From Amoebophrya sp. AT5.2 (Eukaryota; Sar; Dinophyceae; Syndiniales; Amoebophryaceae): a stretch of 17,556 bases of DNA. Shown here piece by piece: positions 6,932-15,725 of the stretch (position 1 is its first letter; every line of letters begins with the position of its first letter). Position numbers and translations under genes: made by a program. Where the stretch lies: the NCBI GenBank assembly GCA_005223375.1, contig RXOD01004874.1, positions 1 through 17,556 of the forward strand, in the 5' to 3' direction. The notes under the pieces were generated by a model. The model did not search any database. It was given only the letters and a program-made list of their open reading frames with translations, and was not told the origin of the DNA.

Positions 6932-9421
6932 CTACTGTACTTCGCGCACGACAACCCGACTTAGTATCGAGCGCCAGAGCGTCGCGCTGACGGCGATGTT
7001 ATAGTGGCCGAGATTTGTGAGCACTGCGAAGGAGGTGTTTGCGGCCACGGACTCCAACGTAACCGCTGCCGGGTAAAAATTCTCTACCGCCCCATGATCG
7101 TTCGTCGGAAACATCAGCCCGAATGCCGAATAGGGGTACACCAGGAAATCCCCACTGCCCCCGAAAAAATGAGCACCGCCGCGCAGGAGGTGAGTCGAAG
7201 TCGATTTCCGCGTCCTTTTCCCATTGATGTTTTTGATGCTCCCTTTCGTCCCCGCGGCCCGACCACGAGCTACGATCCGCGCCAGGGTGCGGCTGAGGTC
7301 GGCGGTTTGCTCGGACCGGGGAAGCAGGTCGATGTGCAGCGCATTGCCGCCACCGAGGAGGGGCTTCAAAAGAGATTCCGGGAATGTGCGGTACAGCCAT
7401 AAGACGGTGTCGCTGCCGCAAAACGGACCCGACATGGACGCGATACTGTAGAGTTCCACGTTCTCGAGGGGAGCGGGGAACAAGAGTTCTTCTTTGCGTG
7501 CAACCGGACGAGTCTCGTCCTCTTCATCGGGGGGCATGGGGGGGGCCTCGAGCGTCTGCGAGCCAAGCCGGTTGCGCACGGAAGATGTCACTGTAGTGCG
7601 CGCGTTCGTGGGAGAGTCGACTGCGGATTCGGTTGCCGTCGAGGCAGCCTCAGGTGATGGGAAAAGCGTTTCACGCGTTAAAACGTCTTTTTCAATGTCC
7701 GCTGAATCAGGCGTACCGACGCCAAACAGTCGCGAAGCCAGCTGCACCGTCAACAACCCGCCGCACGAGTGCCCCACGAGCGACACTGTTATCCTCCGAT
7801 CATCATGAAGATCATGCGCTGGTGGGTCGCGATTCCTTGTTCCCTCGAGAAGCGGCAACTTTTCCCCGGAACTTCTACCTTTACGCACCGACGAGCTTCT
7901 CTTGCTCCCCAACGCCAGTCTCTCCCTTCCCGCCTGAATCCTCTCCAGTCGTGCCCGCACTTGCGCCACTACGTCGTCCGTGATTTCCTCCACGTTGCCG
8001 CTGTAACTGAGGAGAAACGGACCACTGAGCCAGTTGATGTAGATGACAGTGGTGGTGAGGCCGTGGACCCCGAAGAAATACCGCGCGTAGAGGTAATTCG
8101 CGGAATTAGCCCCCATGCCATGCAGCATAACAATGTAATGGGAGTGGTTCCCCGACTCGTCCACGTATCGAAAAAGCAAGCGCTCGAGGGCGAAGGGCAC
8201 TATCACCATCGGAATGAGCAAGAGTTCGAGGATGGTCGTGACAAGTTGCACCACCCTGGCGCAAAAGGCCCGGAAACCGACGCAGCAGTTCGTGGCGAGC
8301 TGCTTGCTCTTTTTAATGTCACGGCGGCGCTGCTCGACCTGGTGCGCCCGAGCCATGTCGCTGTGCAGGCGCTCGAAAACGGTTTTTGTAGCTTCCTCCT
8401 TCACTTCCGAATTCCTCGTCGATGGAGCCGATCTTTCCGATGAAAAATTTTTATCGTCCTTTAATATCGCGTTTTCGAGCGCTTCCGAGTAGCGAAGCGC
8501 ACTGTCGTACATGAAGATATTCTGCCGGCGCACAACTCGCATCAACCTGTCCCACAGAAGCGCACCCAAAACAGCAGGAGTCTCTTCCTTGTGGGCCGCG
8601 GGGTGGTCAAACATTTTCGAGTCCTGATCTTCTTCGCTTTGGAGGGTGCAACGCGTAGTACTACTACTTCTCCTCTTCACGGGCCGCAGGACTTCGCCGC
8701 GGTGGCTGCCGTCCCCCTGCTCTCCAACTCGCACTTCGCAACACGAAAACGCGTTCCCCTCGGTTTCGTACCGATCCACGTCGCGGTACCGCACCCAAGC
8801 GTCCCTTCCTCTTGAAGAGGTTTTTCGCTTTTCCAGCCCCGTCAGCCGCGAGTAGTACGGCCGTACGCGCGCCCCGCGCCCGCCGCAGCAGCAGCCACAC
8901 AACGCCACCGACACCAGACTCAAAAAGCCGTGTCCGAGGCACGCGATGACCTCCCGCGGGAGGCCGAAGAACAAATACCGCAGACAGAAAGGCAATGCGA
9001 TGGAGAGCTCACTGAGAAAGAGGAAGGCAGCCCCCACCGTGCTGCTTCCGAGCAGGAACTTCGCCGGCCACATGAGCAGCACGAACCCGATCGGGGGATG
9101 CAGGGCTGCATTCTCCGCACCCTGGAAGTTGAAGCCCACCGGCGCGAGCAGTGCCCACACGACGACGAAGAGCGGCACCAGGACGCCGTCTACCCAAAGC
9201 ATGTAGCCCAGAATGGGGGCGAGCGTGGCAAGACCCAGAAACGCGTTCCTCGAGAGCGCGAAATCGGTCCACACAGCAGCAACGTTGTGCTCGAAAGCCA
9301 GCCAGAACAGGAATAGGTGCACAAAGAGTACGGCGGCGCAAATCAGCACGTTGTAGGCAGCTTGCGCATAGAAAGTACCGCTGCGGCGAAGCCGCCCCGC
9401 GCCCCTGAACGGAGTTGTCAT
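6932..9421 (-). CDS. Multi-pass membrane alpha/beta-hydrolase (lipase/esterase-like)
   Basis: This is an uninterrupted 829-codon frame from ATG (9419-9421) to TAG. Residues ~24-180 hold about six hydrophobic segments (for example VLICAAVLFVHLFLFWLAF and VLVPLFVVVWALLAPVGF), followed by a Cys-rich CGCCCGG. Residues ~185-380 are polar and charged. Another hydrophobic stretch (~390-412) leads into an alpha/beta-hydrolase: HYIVMLHGMGANS supplies the oxyanion-hole HG motif, GHSCGG holds nucleophile S552, PTNDH the likely acid D775, and NLGHYN the likely H806. The order and spacing suit a complete catalytic triad, so an active serine hydrolase such as a lipase or esterase at a membrane is expected. 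The substrate cannot be read. A ~95-residue polar insert (about 555-650) follows the nucleophile, and a basic one lies near 720-742. No intron is needed. No link to the ubiquitin gene beyond position is seen. Confidence 0.85.
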   Translation of the reverse strand: MTTPFRGAGRLRRSGTFYAQAAYNVLICAAVLFVHLFLFWLAFEHNVAAVWTDFALSRNAFLGLATLAPILGYMLWVDGVLVPLFVVVWALLAPVGFNFQGAENAALHPPIGFVLLMWPAKFLLGSSTVGAAFLFLSELSIALPFCLRYLFFGLPREVIACLGHGFLSLVSVALCGCCCGGRGARVRPYYSRLTGLEKRKTSSRGRDAWVRYRDVDRYETEGNAFSCCEVRVGEQGDGSHRGEVLRPVKRRSSSTTRCTLQSEEDQDSKMFDHPAAHKEETPAVLGALLWDRLMRVVRRQNIFMYDSALRYSEALENAILKDDKNFSSERSAPSTRNSEVKEEATKTVFERLHSDMARAHQVEQRRRDIKKSKQLATNCCVGFRAFCARVVQLVTTILELLLIPMVIVPFALERLLFRYVDESGNHSHYIVMLHGMGANSANYLYARYFFGVHGLTTTVIYINWLSGPFLLSYSGNVEEITDDVVAQVRARLERIQAGRERLALGSKRSSSVRKGRSSGEKLPLLEGTRNRDPPAHDLHDDRRITVSLVGHSCGGLLTVQLASRLFGVGTPDSADIEKDVLTRETLFPSPEAASTATESAVDSPTNARTTVTSSVRNRLGSQTLEAPPMPPDEEDETRPVARKEELLFPAPLENVELYSIASMSGPFCGSDTVLWLYRTFPESLLKPLLGGGNALHIDLLPRSEQTADLSRTLARIVARGRAAGTKGSIKNINGKRTRKSTSTHLLRGGAHFFGGSGDFLVYPYSAFGLMFPTNDHGAVENFYPAAVTLESVAANTSFAVLTNLGHYNIAVSATLWRSILSRVVVREVQ

Positions 9422-10394
9422 GTTGGTGATGGTCGTGCACGTGCTACTTCCCCTTTCCTATATAGCGTGCTTCTACGACGAAGACGATGACGAAGTCGAA
9501 GTGACCACCATTCTAAAAGTTCGTGATCAGATGATGCTGTGCTTGGGGTTGGGATTGCGATTGGGTGAATGACCTAGCTATCATTCAAGAAAACACAAAT
9601 CAGGGGCCTGTCCGTCACCACATGATCAAACACACATTGGAACTGAACGATTTGTAGTGACTGAGTCTGAGGACAAAGTACGCGTATCAAGATCAACAAG
9701 GATGGTTCGCTACACCTGAGGACTTCACGAGGGAATGTTGAGGTCACACGAAGAACCCCAACGGTATTTTACAATTCGGAAAAGAATCCGTTGCTCGACC
9801 TGCATGATCTTGATCTTCGTGTGTGTGTCAAAGCATCCTGGTGGAACACTGATTGCGATTGAGGGACTGATCCTTTCTTGGCTCGGCGTCAGGGTCAGCC
9901 TCAGAGTAAGGCTAAGCTTTAGAGTTAGAAGTAGTAGTAGACGTAGAGTTAGACCCTACTAGACCCTACTAAAAGAACCAAATTCGCGTCACTTGCTGAG
10001 CATCGACGCAAACTCCGCTGACTCATACACATACTGTAAGTATCCGATCCACAGAAAATGGTTCAGGTTCTGCTTGGCTTTCAAGAACTGCGTTGCCCAT
10101 GCTCCGACGTGGGGGCGAATCAATTAAAGAAAAAAACCTTGATTTTGACGAAATTCGTTACTGATTCTTGCCGCACTTCCTCTTGCCCGAGATCTGGCGC
10201 CTGCCTGCGGCAAAATAAATACCGCTACCGGCGTTTGTTGGTTGCGAAAAAATAAAGTTCAGCGACATAGCTTAAAGTTGTACGCGTACGGCGTCCCTGA
10301 TCGAATAGTTGTGGGATCGATGTTTGTAGCCTTCTGATCTTCAGCTTGAGCTTGTTCCTTCATACTATATGATCCTGGCTGGGACTCCCGGCGC
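9422..10394. other. Spacer between the large disordered-protein gene and the hydrolase gene
   Basis: It holds the 3' UTR of the gene ending at 10395 and the 5' region of the hydrolase. No frame on either strand has recognisable content. A plus-strand frame at 9735-9962 is biased toward Arg/Ser/Val by simple AGTTAGA/GTAGTAG sequence. At 9951-9970 a 10-base unit AGACCCTACT is repeated twice exactly. A TATA-like sequence near the hydrolase start is listed separately. Confidence 0.55.
9458..9465 (-). promoter_or_regulatory. TATA-like sequence before the hydrolase start
   Basis: CTATATAG lies about 37 bases before the hydrolase ATG on the minus strand. Between them is a CACGTG palindrome within GCACGTGC (9437-9444). 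Dinoflagellates generally do not use TATA boxes, and the position this close to the ATG would leave a very short leader, so this may be chance. Confidence 0.2.
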
Positions 10395-12695
10395 TTAGCT
10401 GAGTTTGTTGGGTACTTGCGCGGCGCCGTCCAGCGACTTCCCCTGGGAAATGGAAAAGTCCAGTTGTTCCGCGATTATGCGGGACAGAGACATCTGGGCG
10501 CTCGTGTTCGCCCTGTTCGCCCGCCCATCGCACGGGGACCCGGCAGTAGGAGTAGCTCCTGCGTCGGCGTCCACCTCTACACCCTCTTCATTCTCTCTGC
10601 TTTTGGTGATGTTGATAACCTCCGAACATGGTTCCGTGTCCGCCCTCGGAACTGCAGGCTCCACCTCTATCTGTACCACCGCGGCCTCGCGCACGTTGCC
10701 TTCACCCGACCTCCTGCCGGGCGCATGCTGCAGTGTGTTCGGCCTTTTCCGAGGTGGGGGACTGCTGCCGAGGTAGGGGGCGGTAGTTGCGGTACTTTTT
10801 GCTGCTGGTACTGCGGTCGAGGCTGAGGGAGCACTGTGAGGATCTCCGCTCGAGGACGAGCTCCCATGTTGCCTTTGGACAGGTGCTGCGGAGGCCGGAT
10901 TTATTTTTGCACCAGAAGTTTTGACACTGCGGTCGGCCGCTGGGTCCGTCCGTGGGGCGGCCCCCGGCGTGCGCACGCTGTCTTCCGCTCCCGACGATTT
11001 TGGTTGCGCGTTGGCGTTGCTCCTTATGTTTCTCGTCCGCGGCGGGTGTTCTTGCCGCGGAACGACGATGACCTTGATCACAGGCTTTGGCGCCGGAGCG
11101 GACCGCGGCATCACACGGAAGGGCGCTCGTTTAACGGTGTTGGTCGCCACGTTCGTCTTCGTCCCACCACCTCCGCTGCCGCCCGCCTCCCCTGCACACG
11201 CCGCTTCGACGCCACTGTTCATCTCGCAAAAATCGATCGACGACTTGCTCGTGGTCGCGGACACCTTACTCGCATTACTGCTCTTCGCGGCATCGGTCGT
11301 GGAAGAAGTCTCGGCCCTCTTCTTCACGATGGTTTCCGGAGAATGCGATGGCAGTGCCTGTTGCGGTGTCGCGCTCGCGGGTGTCGGTTTCTTGGACGAA
11401 GTACTAGTCGCTGCTCTTTTCGATGGACGCTGCGAGGACGAGACAGATGACGAAGAAGACCCCCCGAGCGCTACGGCACTTCTGCTGGACGTCAATACGC
11501 GGCTTTTGGTACCTGACGGAAAGGCCGACGATCGTGCGCGCGGTCCCGACTGCGTGCCATACAAACGCGCGGAACTCGGGGGGCGCTGTGGCTTGCTCGA
11601 ATTCCCCCCTGGAAGATGAACGGAATCTTTCGAGCTTGTTCTTCGTACTGAGTGCTCTTGATACGCGGCTGCCGCAGCTCGATCACGCTTCTGCCGACTG
11701 CTCTTGAACGCTATCGGCGCGTTCTTCATCGACCGGCCAGAGACTCGATCAGAATCTTCCCGCGCACTGCTGCTTCGCATTTCTTTCTTTTTACGGCCTG
11801 CAGGCGCGTCGGGCTGCTCGTCCTGCTCGTCAGTAACACTGATGACCGCTCCTCGTGGTGTCCTAATTTTCCGCATGCCGCGACGGCACTCCTTGACAGA
11901 GGACCGGAGAAGGGGTCGCCGCGTCTGCGTCGCAGCGACGCCGAATCCTTGCACTTGAGCCGCCACCACGACCTTGACTGACCGGTCGGCTTGACCCCGA
12001 GCTGCCGCGGTTGAGGACTCCCTGAAGATGAGAGTGAGAGAGGGAGTGACGGGTTCGCAAATCACACTAGTACACCAAAGCCAAGCGCAAGGGCAAGCAT
12101 AAAGCCTGTCACTATCACTAACCAGTTCTTCAACTGAGTCGCACATGGAGATCACCCAAAAGAAGTACTCGCCCGTTGTCATCTCTGTCTGCTTCAGCTT
12201 CGTCCCTGGGGGCAGCACGTGTTTCGGTCGCGGCGCCTCTTTGTGGTCCAAGTTAAAGGCATCGTGAGCAGCGGGTCTCTCCGTGGGCGCGAAGTCGTAC
12301 CTGCCCGAGCAAGACGAGCCTCCCAGCACCATGTCACCAGAACCAGCCTGCACAGGTACTAGCTGCGTCTGTTTCTTCTTTGGTGGGGATCCGAGAATGC
12401 CCCGGCTCCTTTCGACGACTCGCGGCGGTTGCGCTCCAACTACAGCTGCAGCGAAGGAGGCCGAGTCATCGTCGACGAGGCGCATTGAGGAGTTGCTAGA
12501 CACGCCCCCGATGTAGGACGCTGAATCCTCCTCAAGAAATCCTACTGAGTTGTGGCTCTTCTTCGACAGAATCGACGAGGACACGGACGCCGCCTTTTCC
12601 TGTGATTGTTTTCGAGCGTTCGAAGACTCCGCCACTGCATCCGGTCTGCCGAGCGCGCGCAGCTTGGATGTGAGCTCCAACAGCTTCTGACGGAC
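10395..12695 (-). CDS. Last exon(s) of a large basic disordered protein, function unknown
   Basis: I do not recognise a family. The frame continues from the exon at 14449-12863 across a phase-0 intron and begins VRQKLLELTSKLRALG, a short coiled-coil-like helix that extends EQEKTDQ of the upstream exon. The rest is Ser/Lys/Arg/Pro-rich and likely disordered, with many basic clusters (GRKKKEM, SSRQKRDR, QRPSKRAATS, PPPRKRPN). Those would suit nucleic-acid, tubulin or nuclear interactions, but that is speculation. It ends with a more ordered stretch, MSLSRIIAEQLDFSISQGKS, and TAA at 10395-10397. A hydrophobic patch near 12105-12022 is probably an unspliced GC-AG intron, listed separately. An alternative acceptor ending at 12726 would add ten residues. 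Confidence 0.65.
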   Translation of the reverse strand, partial: VRQKLLELTSKLRALGRPDAVAESSNARKQSQEKAASVSSSILSKKSHNSVGFLEEDSASYIGGVSSNSSMRLVDDDSASFAAAVVGAQPPRVVERSRGILGSPPKKKQTQLVPVQAGSGDMVLGGSSCSGRYDFAPTERPAAHDAFNLDHKEAPRPKHVLPPGTKLKQTEMTTGEYFFWVISMCDSVEELVSDSDRLYACPCAWLWCTSVICEPVTPSLTLIFRESSTAAARGQADRSVKVVVAAQVQGFGVAATQTRRPLLRSSVKECRRGMRKIRTPRGAVISVTDEQDEQPDAPAGRKKKEMRSSSAREDSDRVSGRSMKNAPIAFKSSRQKRDRAAAAAYQEHSVRRTSSKDSVHLPGGNSSKPQRPPSSARLYGTQSGPRARSSAFPSGTKSRVLTSSRSAVALGGSSSSSVSSSQRPSKRAATSTSSKKPTPASATPQQALPSHSPETIVKKRAETSSTTDAAKSSNASKVSATTSKSSIDFCEMNSGVEAACAGEAGGSGGGGTKTNVATNTVKRAPFRVMPRSAPAPKPVIKVIVVPRQEHPPRTRNIRSNANAQPKSSGAEDSVRTPGAAPRTDPAADRSVKTSGAKINPASAAPVQRQHGSSSSSGDPHSAPSASTAVPAAKSTATTAPYLGSSPPPRKRPNTLQHAPGRRSGEGNVREAAVVQIEVEPAVPRADTEPCSEVINITKSRENEEGVEVDADAGATPTAGSPCDGRANRANTSAQMSLSRIIAEQLDFSISQGKSLDGAAQVPNKLS
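12022..12105 (-). other. Candidate 84-base GC-AG intron
   Basis: The donor is GACAG|GCTTTA and the acceptor CTCATCTTCAG|GGAG, with a long pyrimidine tract (CACTCCCTCTCTCACTC). Both ends are phase 2, so removal keeps the frame. If it were coding it would insert a Cys/Trp-rich hydrophobic run (ACPCAWLWCTSV) into an otherwise polar, disordered protein. GC donors are common in dinoflagellates. It has no stop codon, so retention is possible. Confidence 0.45.
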
Positions 12696-12862
12696 CTGAG
12701 GGATTTCGATGTGTGTCAGGAACAACTGACACTTTCTTTTATCTATCAGGTGGTGGAAGGCGAGGCACCAGGGCGGGCGAATGAAATGCCCAGGTCCAAA
12801 TGACAGTAAGTACTAGTACACGGCTACCTAAAATGAAGATGAGTGTATCTCTATGTCCATAC
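12696..12862 (-). other. Intron in the disordered-protein gene (GT-AG, phase 0)
   Basis: The donor is GATCAG|GTATGG and the acceptor CCCTCAG|GTCCGT; TCAGGT is present at both ends. The donor exon frame meets a stop four codons into the intron, so splicing is required to reach the next long frame. A second in-frame acceptor (GTGTCAG|TTG) ends at 12726, so the exact 3' end is open. Confidence 0.65.
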
Positions 12863-14449
12863 CTGATCCGTCTTTTCTTGCTCTGCCGCGCGAGTCTCGA
12901 GCAGCTGTGAGGTTGACGCAACGTCCAAAAACTCCTGCTGCTCTCGAATCGTGGAGTCTCCGGCTCTGCTCCCGTTTGCGCTGTCAAATCGCCGTGGCTC
13001 TCTCTGCAGGTGCGTTAGAACGTCTGTTAGGGATGCTCGTGCAAGCAGCGACATGTCGGTTTCGTCAAGCTCGCCCACTACCTGGCTGCTATCAGGAATT
13101 TCGCACGCGTCCAAAAACTCGCTTCTACTCATCTCGTTCTTGCGCTCGTCGGGGGCGATAGAATCCCCTTGACGATGAGTCTCCACCTGTCCTCCCGAAG
13201 CTGAATGCGCTCGGCTCCGTTGTCTTCGCTCCTTGCTGTGCAGGGACACGTCGTTCACGACCTCCAGCCCCTCAAACTGGATGGACGATCCGCCCGCGGC
13301 CTGTTCGGCGATCTCTTCCTCGTCCACTGCCGGCAACCGCTTTTCGCGAGAAGGGCCAGTTTTTCCGCCGGGACCCGCTTGCAGAACGTGCGGGGACGCT
13401 GCCTCCGCCGTGAGGAGCGTTTCTCTGTCCTCCGCAGTCCCGTACTGAATGCTTCCGTACGACTCGCAGGAACCACTGTCTCGTCCTGCTCCCCCCCGAC
13501 CTCCTCCTCCCCGCAGCACGCTGCAATCCTTCAGCGTCGTGCTGCACTGCAAGGGCGTCGCTACTTTTTGCGCTTTTGTTCCACCACCATCGGATGGTTC
13601 ATCTGCGCAGCAGCTCCTCCTGGTCATCGACCTTGACTGTTCCCGCGTCGAGTTTGGTTCCGCGGACGCCAGGTAGTTGGAGCCCCTGCTCTCGTCGGGG
13701 GACCTCGCCGGCACCTCCTGCAGCTTGTACACCTTCTCGCGATCGGTTCGCAGCGATTCCACCAGTTGCGGCTCCTGTTCCTCCAGCGCGCCAAGCGTTT
13801 CCGGAAACTGCTCCAGCAGGGACAAGAGGTCCGTGTCGGCAGGCATGAGCTGGATTGTTCCGGAGCTTTGTCGGTGGATCTTGGCCGCCCCGTCGTCCGC
13901 ATCTTGGTCGCAGAGCGCATCGAAGGGCGCCTGCAGCAGCTGGTCGCAGCAGTCGGACAGATTCAAATCTTCGAGCTGGTCCGCGGCACCGTCCTCTTGT
14001 TCGGCCGCGTTCGAGGATGTTGTGGTGGCATCCTTTACGAGCGCACGGCACGCCGCCCGAACGCGGCGCTTGCTCACGTCCCACAGCGGCCCTGATGAAG
14101 AAGTATTTCCTGTTGTCGTCCTCACACCAGCACCACGCTTCGCTCCTTCTCGCGCGCTATTTTGCTGCACGATCTCCTTGAGCTGGTCACTGCTCTCTTC
14201 CACCTCCGAAAACGCAGTCGCAGAGCGCGAGCGATTTCGCTGTGAAGAAGACTTACCTGCCGGACCAGGAGGAGAGCGTAGCAAATCCCGATGGCTCGCT
14301 AGCACGTGCACGAGGTCCTTGTGGAAATCGAACATCTGCCGCTGCTTGCGATCCTCGCGGTCCGCGTCCCGCCAGTGTTGTTCGAAGGACTCATCCTGGT
14401 CGAAGGCTTCGCTCTTTGGAAGCTCCATGCCACGCAGATAGGTCTGCAT
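12863..14449 (-). CDS. Second exon of the large disordered protein, function unknown
   Basis: This is 529 codons with no recognised domain. It begins MQTYLRGMELPKSEAF and a charged helical stretch (ESFEQHWRDADREDRKQRQM, then DLVHVLASHRDLL). Low-complexity sequence follows, with a moderately ordered acidic part: DQLEDLNLSDCCDQLLQAPF, later TDLLSLLEQFPETLGALEEQ and VESLRTDREKVYKLQEV. These suggest helices or short coiled coils. A Gly-rich patch (GGGGRGGAGRDSG) and further polar sequence lead to a helical end (FLDVASTSQLLETRAAEQ). It is read as the main exon of a protein of about 1,320-1,390 residues spanning 14743-10395, depending on which introns are removed. Scaffold or cytoskeletal roles are possible but not shown by the sequence. 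Confidence 0.65.
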
Positions 14450-14572
14450 CTGGAGGTATATAATTTTAATATAGTTTCTTGTAGTGTGGTGCCGAGTCGG
14501 TGGCGGGAGTGTGGTAGAACATTGAATGAATACATTTCGTTGACGCAGACTGGGGCAACTTAAATGTGGTAC
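14450..14572 (-). other. Candidate 123-base GT-AG intron
   Basis: The donor is AGCCTG|GTACCA and the acceptor ATACCTCCAG|ATGCAG, phase 0 at both ends. The 41 codons are open, so it could be retained. However, the A/T-rich 3' half and the unrelated, Cys/Pro/Tyr-containing translation between two charged helical stretches favour an intron. Confidence 0.5.
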
Positions 14573-14743
14573 CAGGCTCCGAAGTTCCGCTTCCTGTCGT
14601 AACACCTGTTGTTCCTTTGCGCGGAGAACGTCTCTTCTATCAGCGGAAAACGGATTTGCATCGCATTCCGCTACCTCTTGGCGGCCCGCATGGGGAGCTG
14701 CGTAACGCGACGCCTCGCCCCTCTTCGCGATCCTCATCGTCAT
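14573..14743 (-). CDS. First exon of the large disordered protein
   Basis: This is 57 codons from the ATG at 14741-14743 (a second in-frame ATG follows two codons later), beginning MTMRIAKRGEASRY. It ends in a charged helical stretch, RAKEQQVLRQEAELRSL, that should continue as a coiled coil into the next exon at MQTYLRGMEL. No signal peptide is seen. The start is the most upstream ATG in the frame, but an earlier non-coding or coding exon in the ~1 kb spacer cannot be ruled out. Confidence 0.55.
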
Positions 14744-15725
14744 CTTCTACCGATCTACGCCTACCCACCGTAGCAGCTTGTAGGCGGTGGTCTCAACTAC
14801 TGCGCGACAATTTTCTTTACATTCACGATGCCTCTTCACTTTTAGCAGCGAAACATACAAGTGCATCCCTATCGCTCGTAGCTCTAGCAAGAGTTTTTTT
14901 GTTCATTGCGATTGCTGACTCCAAGTGGCTAATCTAACTCTGAAGCGCCTGTGCTGCTTGATCGCTCTCTCTTTTCGCATGCATTTTGAGTTTGCCTTTT
15001 TGATTTTGCGCTTTCCAATGGTCCAAACAACTCGAGCCCCCGTGTGCGCACAGCGTGCCGTAGCTACAGCGAGGAATCTCAAACTCACGACTCGCACTCC
15101 CGATGCGTCTGCGACCATGGCCATGTAGTTTGTTAGTTTCTTTGGGTTTCTTTTCGTTTGCTGAGCGCAGATTAACTCTGTCTGTGAGTCTATCACCAGG
15201 GAGACATTGATTTCTTGATGCGAGGTAAGCAAATGCATTTTTGTGCTGTGTTTGTGTAGGTGTACTCACATACGTACACGTAGTAGGTGAGGAGCCGCGA
15301 ATGTAAATGTTGCTGTTGCATTTTTTTCTGGCGTCGCGGTCGCTCACCGACACGTTGGATAGGATAAGCAGGCAAAACAAAAAGTAGCGGTCGCAGCTTG
15401 ATGCAGCGACTGCGACCTTGTTGTTCAATTGATTCTACAAGGCAAGGGGCTGTAGGTCAGCACCACAAGCTATTCCTGGTGCCATAGCTGGGGCACTTGC
15501 AAAATCTATTCGATAAATAGGGTTTCACGTAGAATCGCGGTACGCGTACGGTGAGTCTTGGCTTTCATTCACCTTGGTTTCTTTTCAACTTCTACCTAGG
15601 TGGGTTGATACATCAGTGCTGTGCTTGCAGATGGGATGAATCGTGTAGAACTACGTACCAATTCCAGTACGGGACCACGACACCACGTTAACCGGTTCAT
15701 CGCATTTCGTCGTCCGTTGCTTCGG
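14744..15725. other. Spacer between the PDZ-like repeat gene and the disordered-protein gene
   Basis: It holds the 3' UTR of the upstream gene and the 5' region of the next. Two overlapping minus-strand frames (within 14903-15428) lack recognisable domains. The longer has a hydrophobic start (YFLFCLLILSNVSV) but no ATG before it, so I do not call a gene. No RNA gene, repeat array or mobile element was recognised. Confidence 0.55.

Noticed and set aside
9951..9970. Two exact AGACCCTACT units, somewhat like telomere repeats (CCCTAAA)
   Set aside because: Only two 10-base units and not the telomeric unit itself; too little to call an interstitial telomere.
14934..15428. 164-codon minus-strand frame with a hydrophobic start
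   Set aside because: No ATG before the hydrophobic stretch and no recognisable content; it probably is spacer or UTR.
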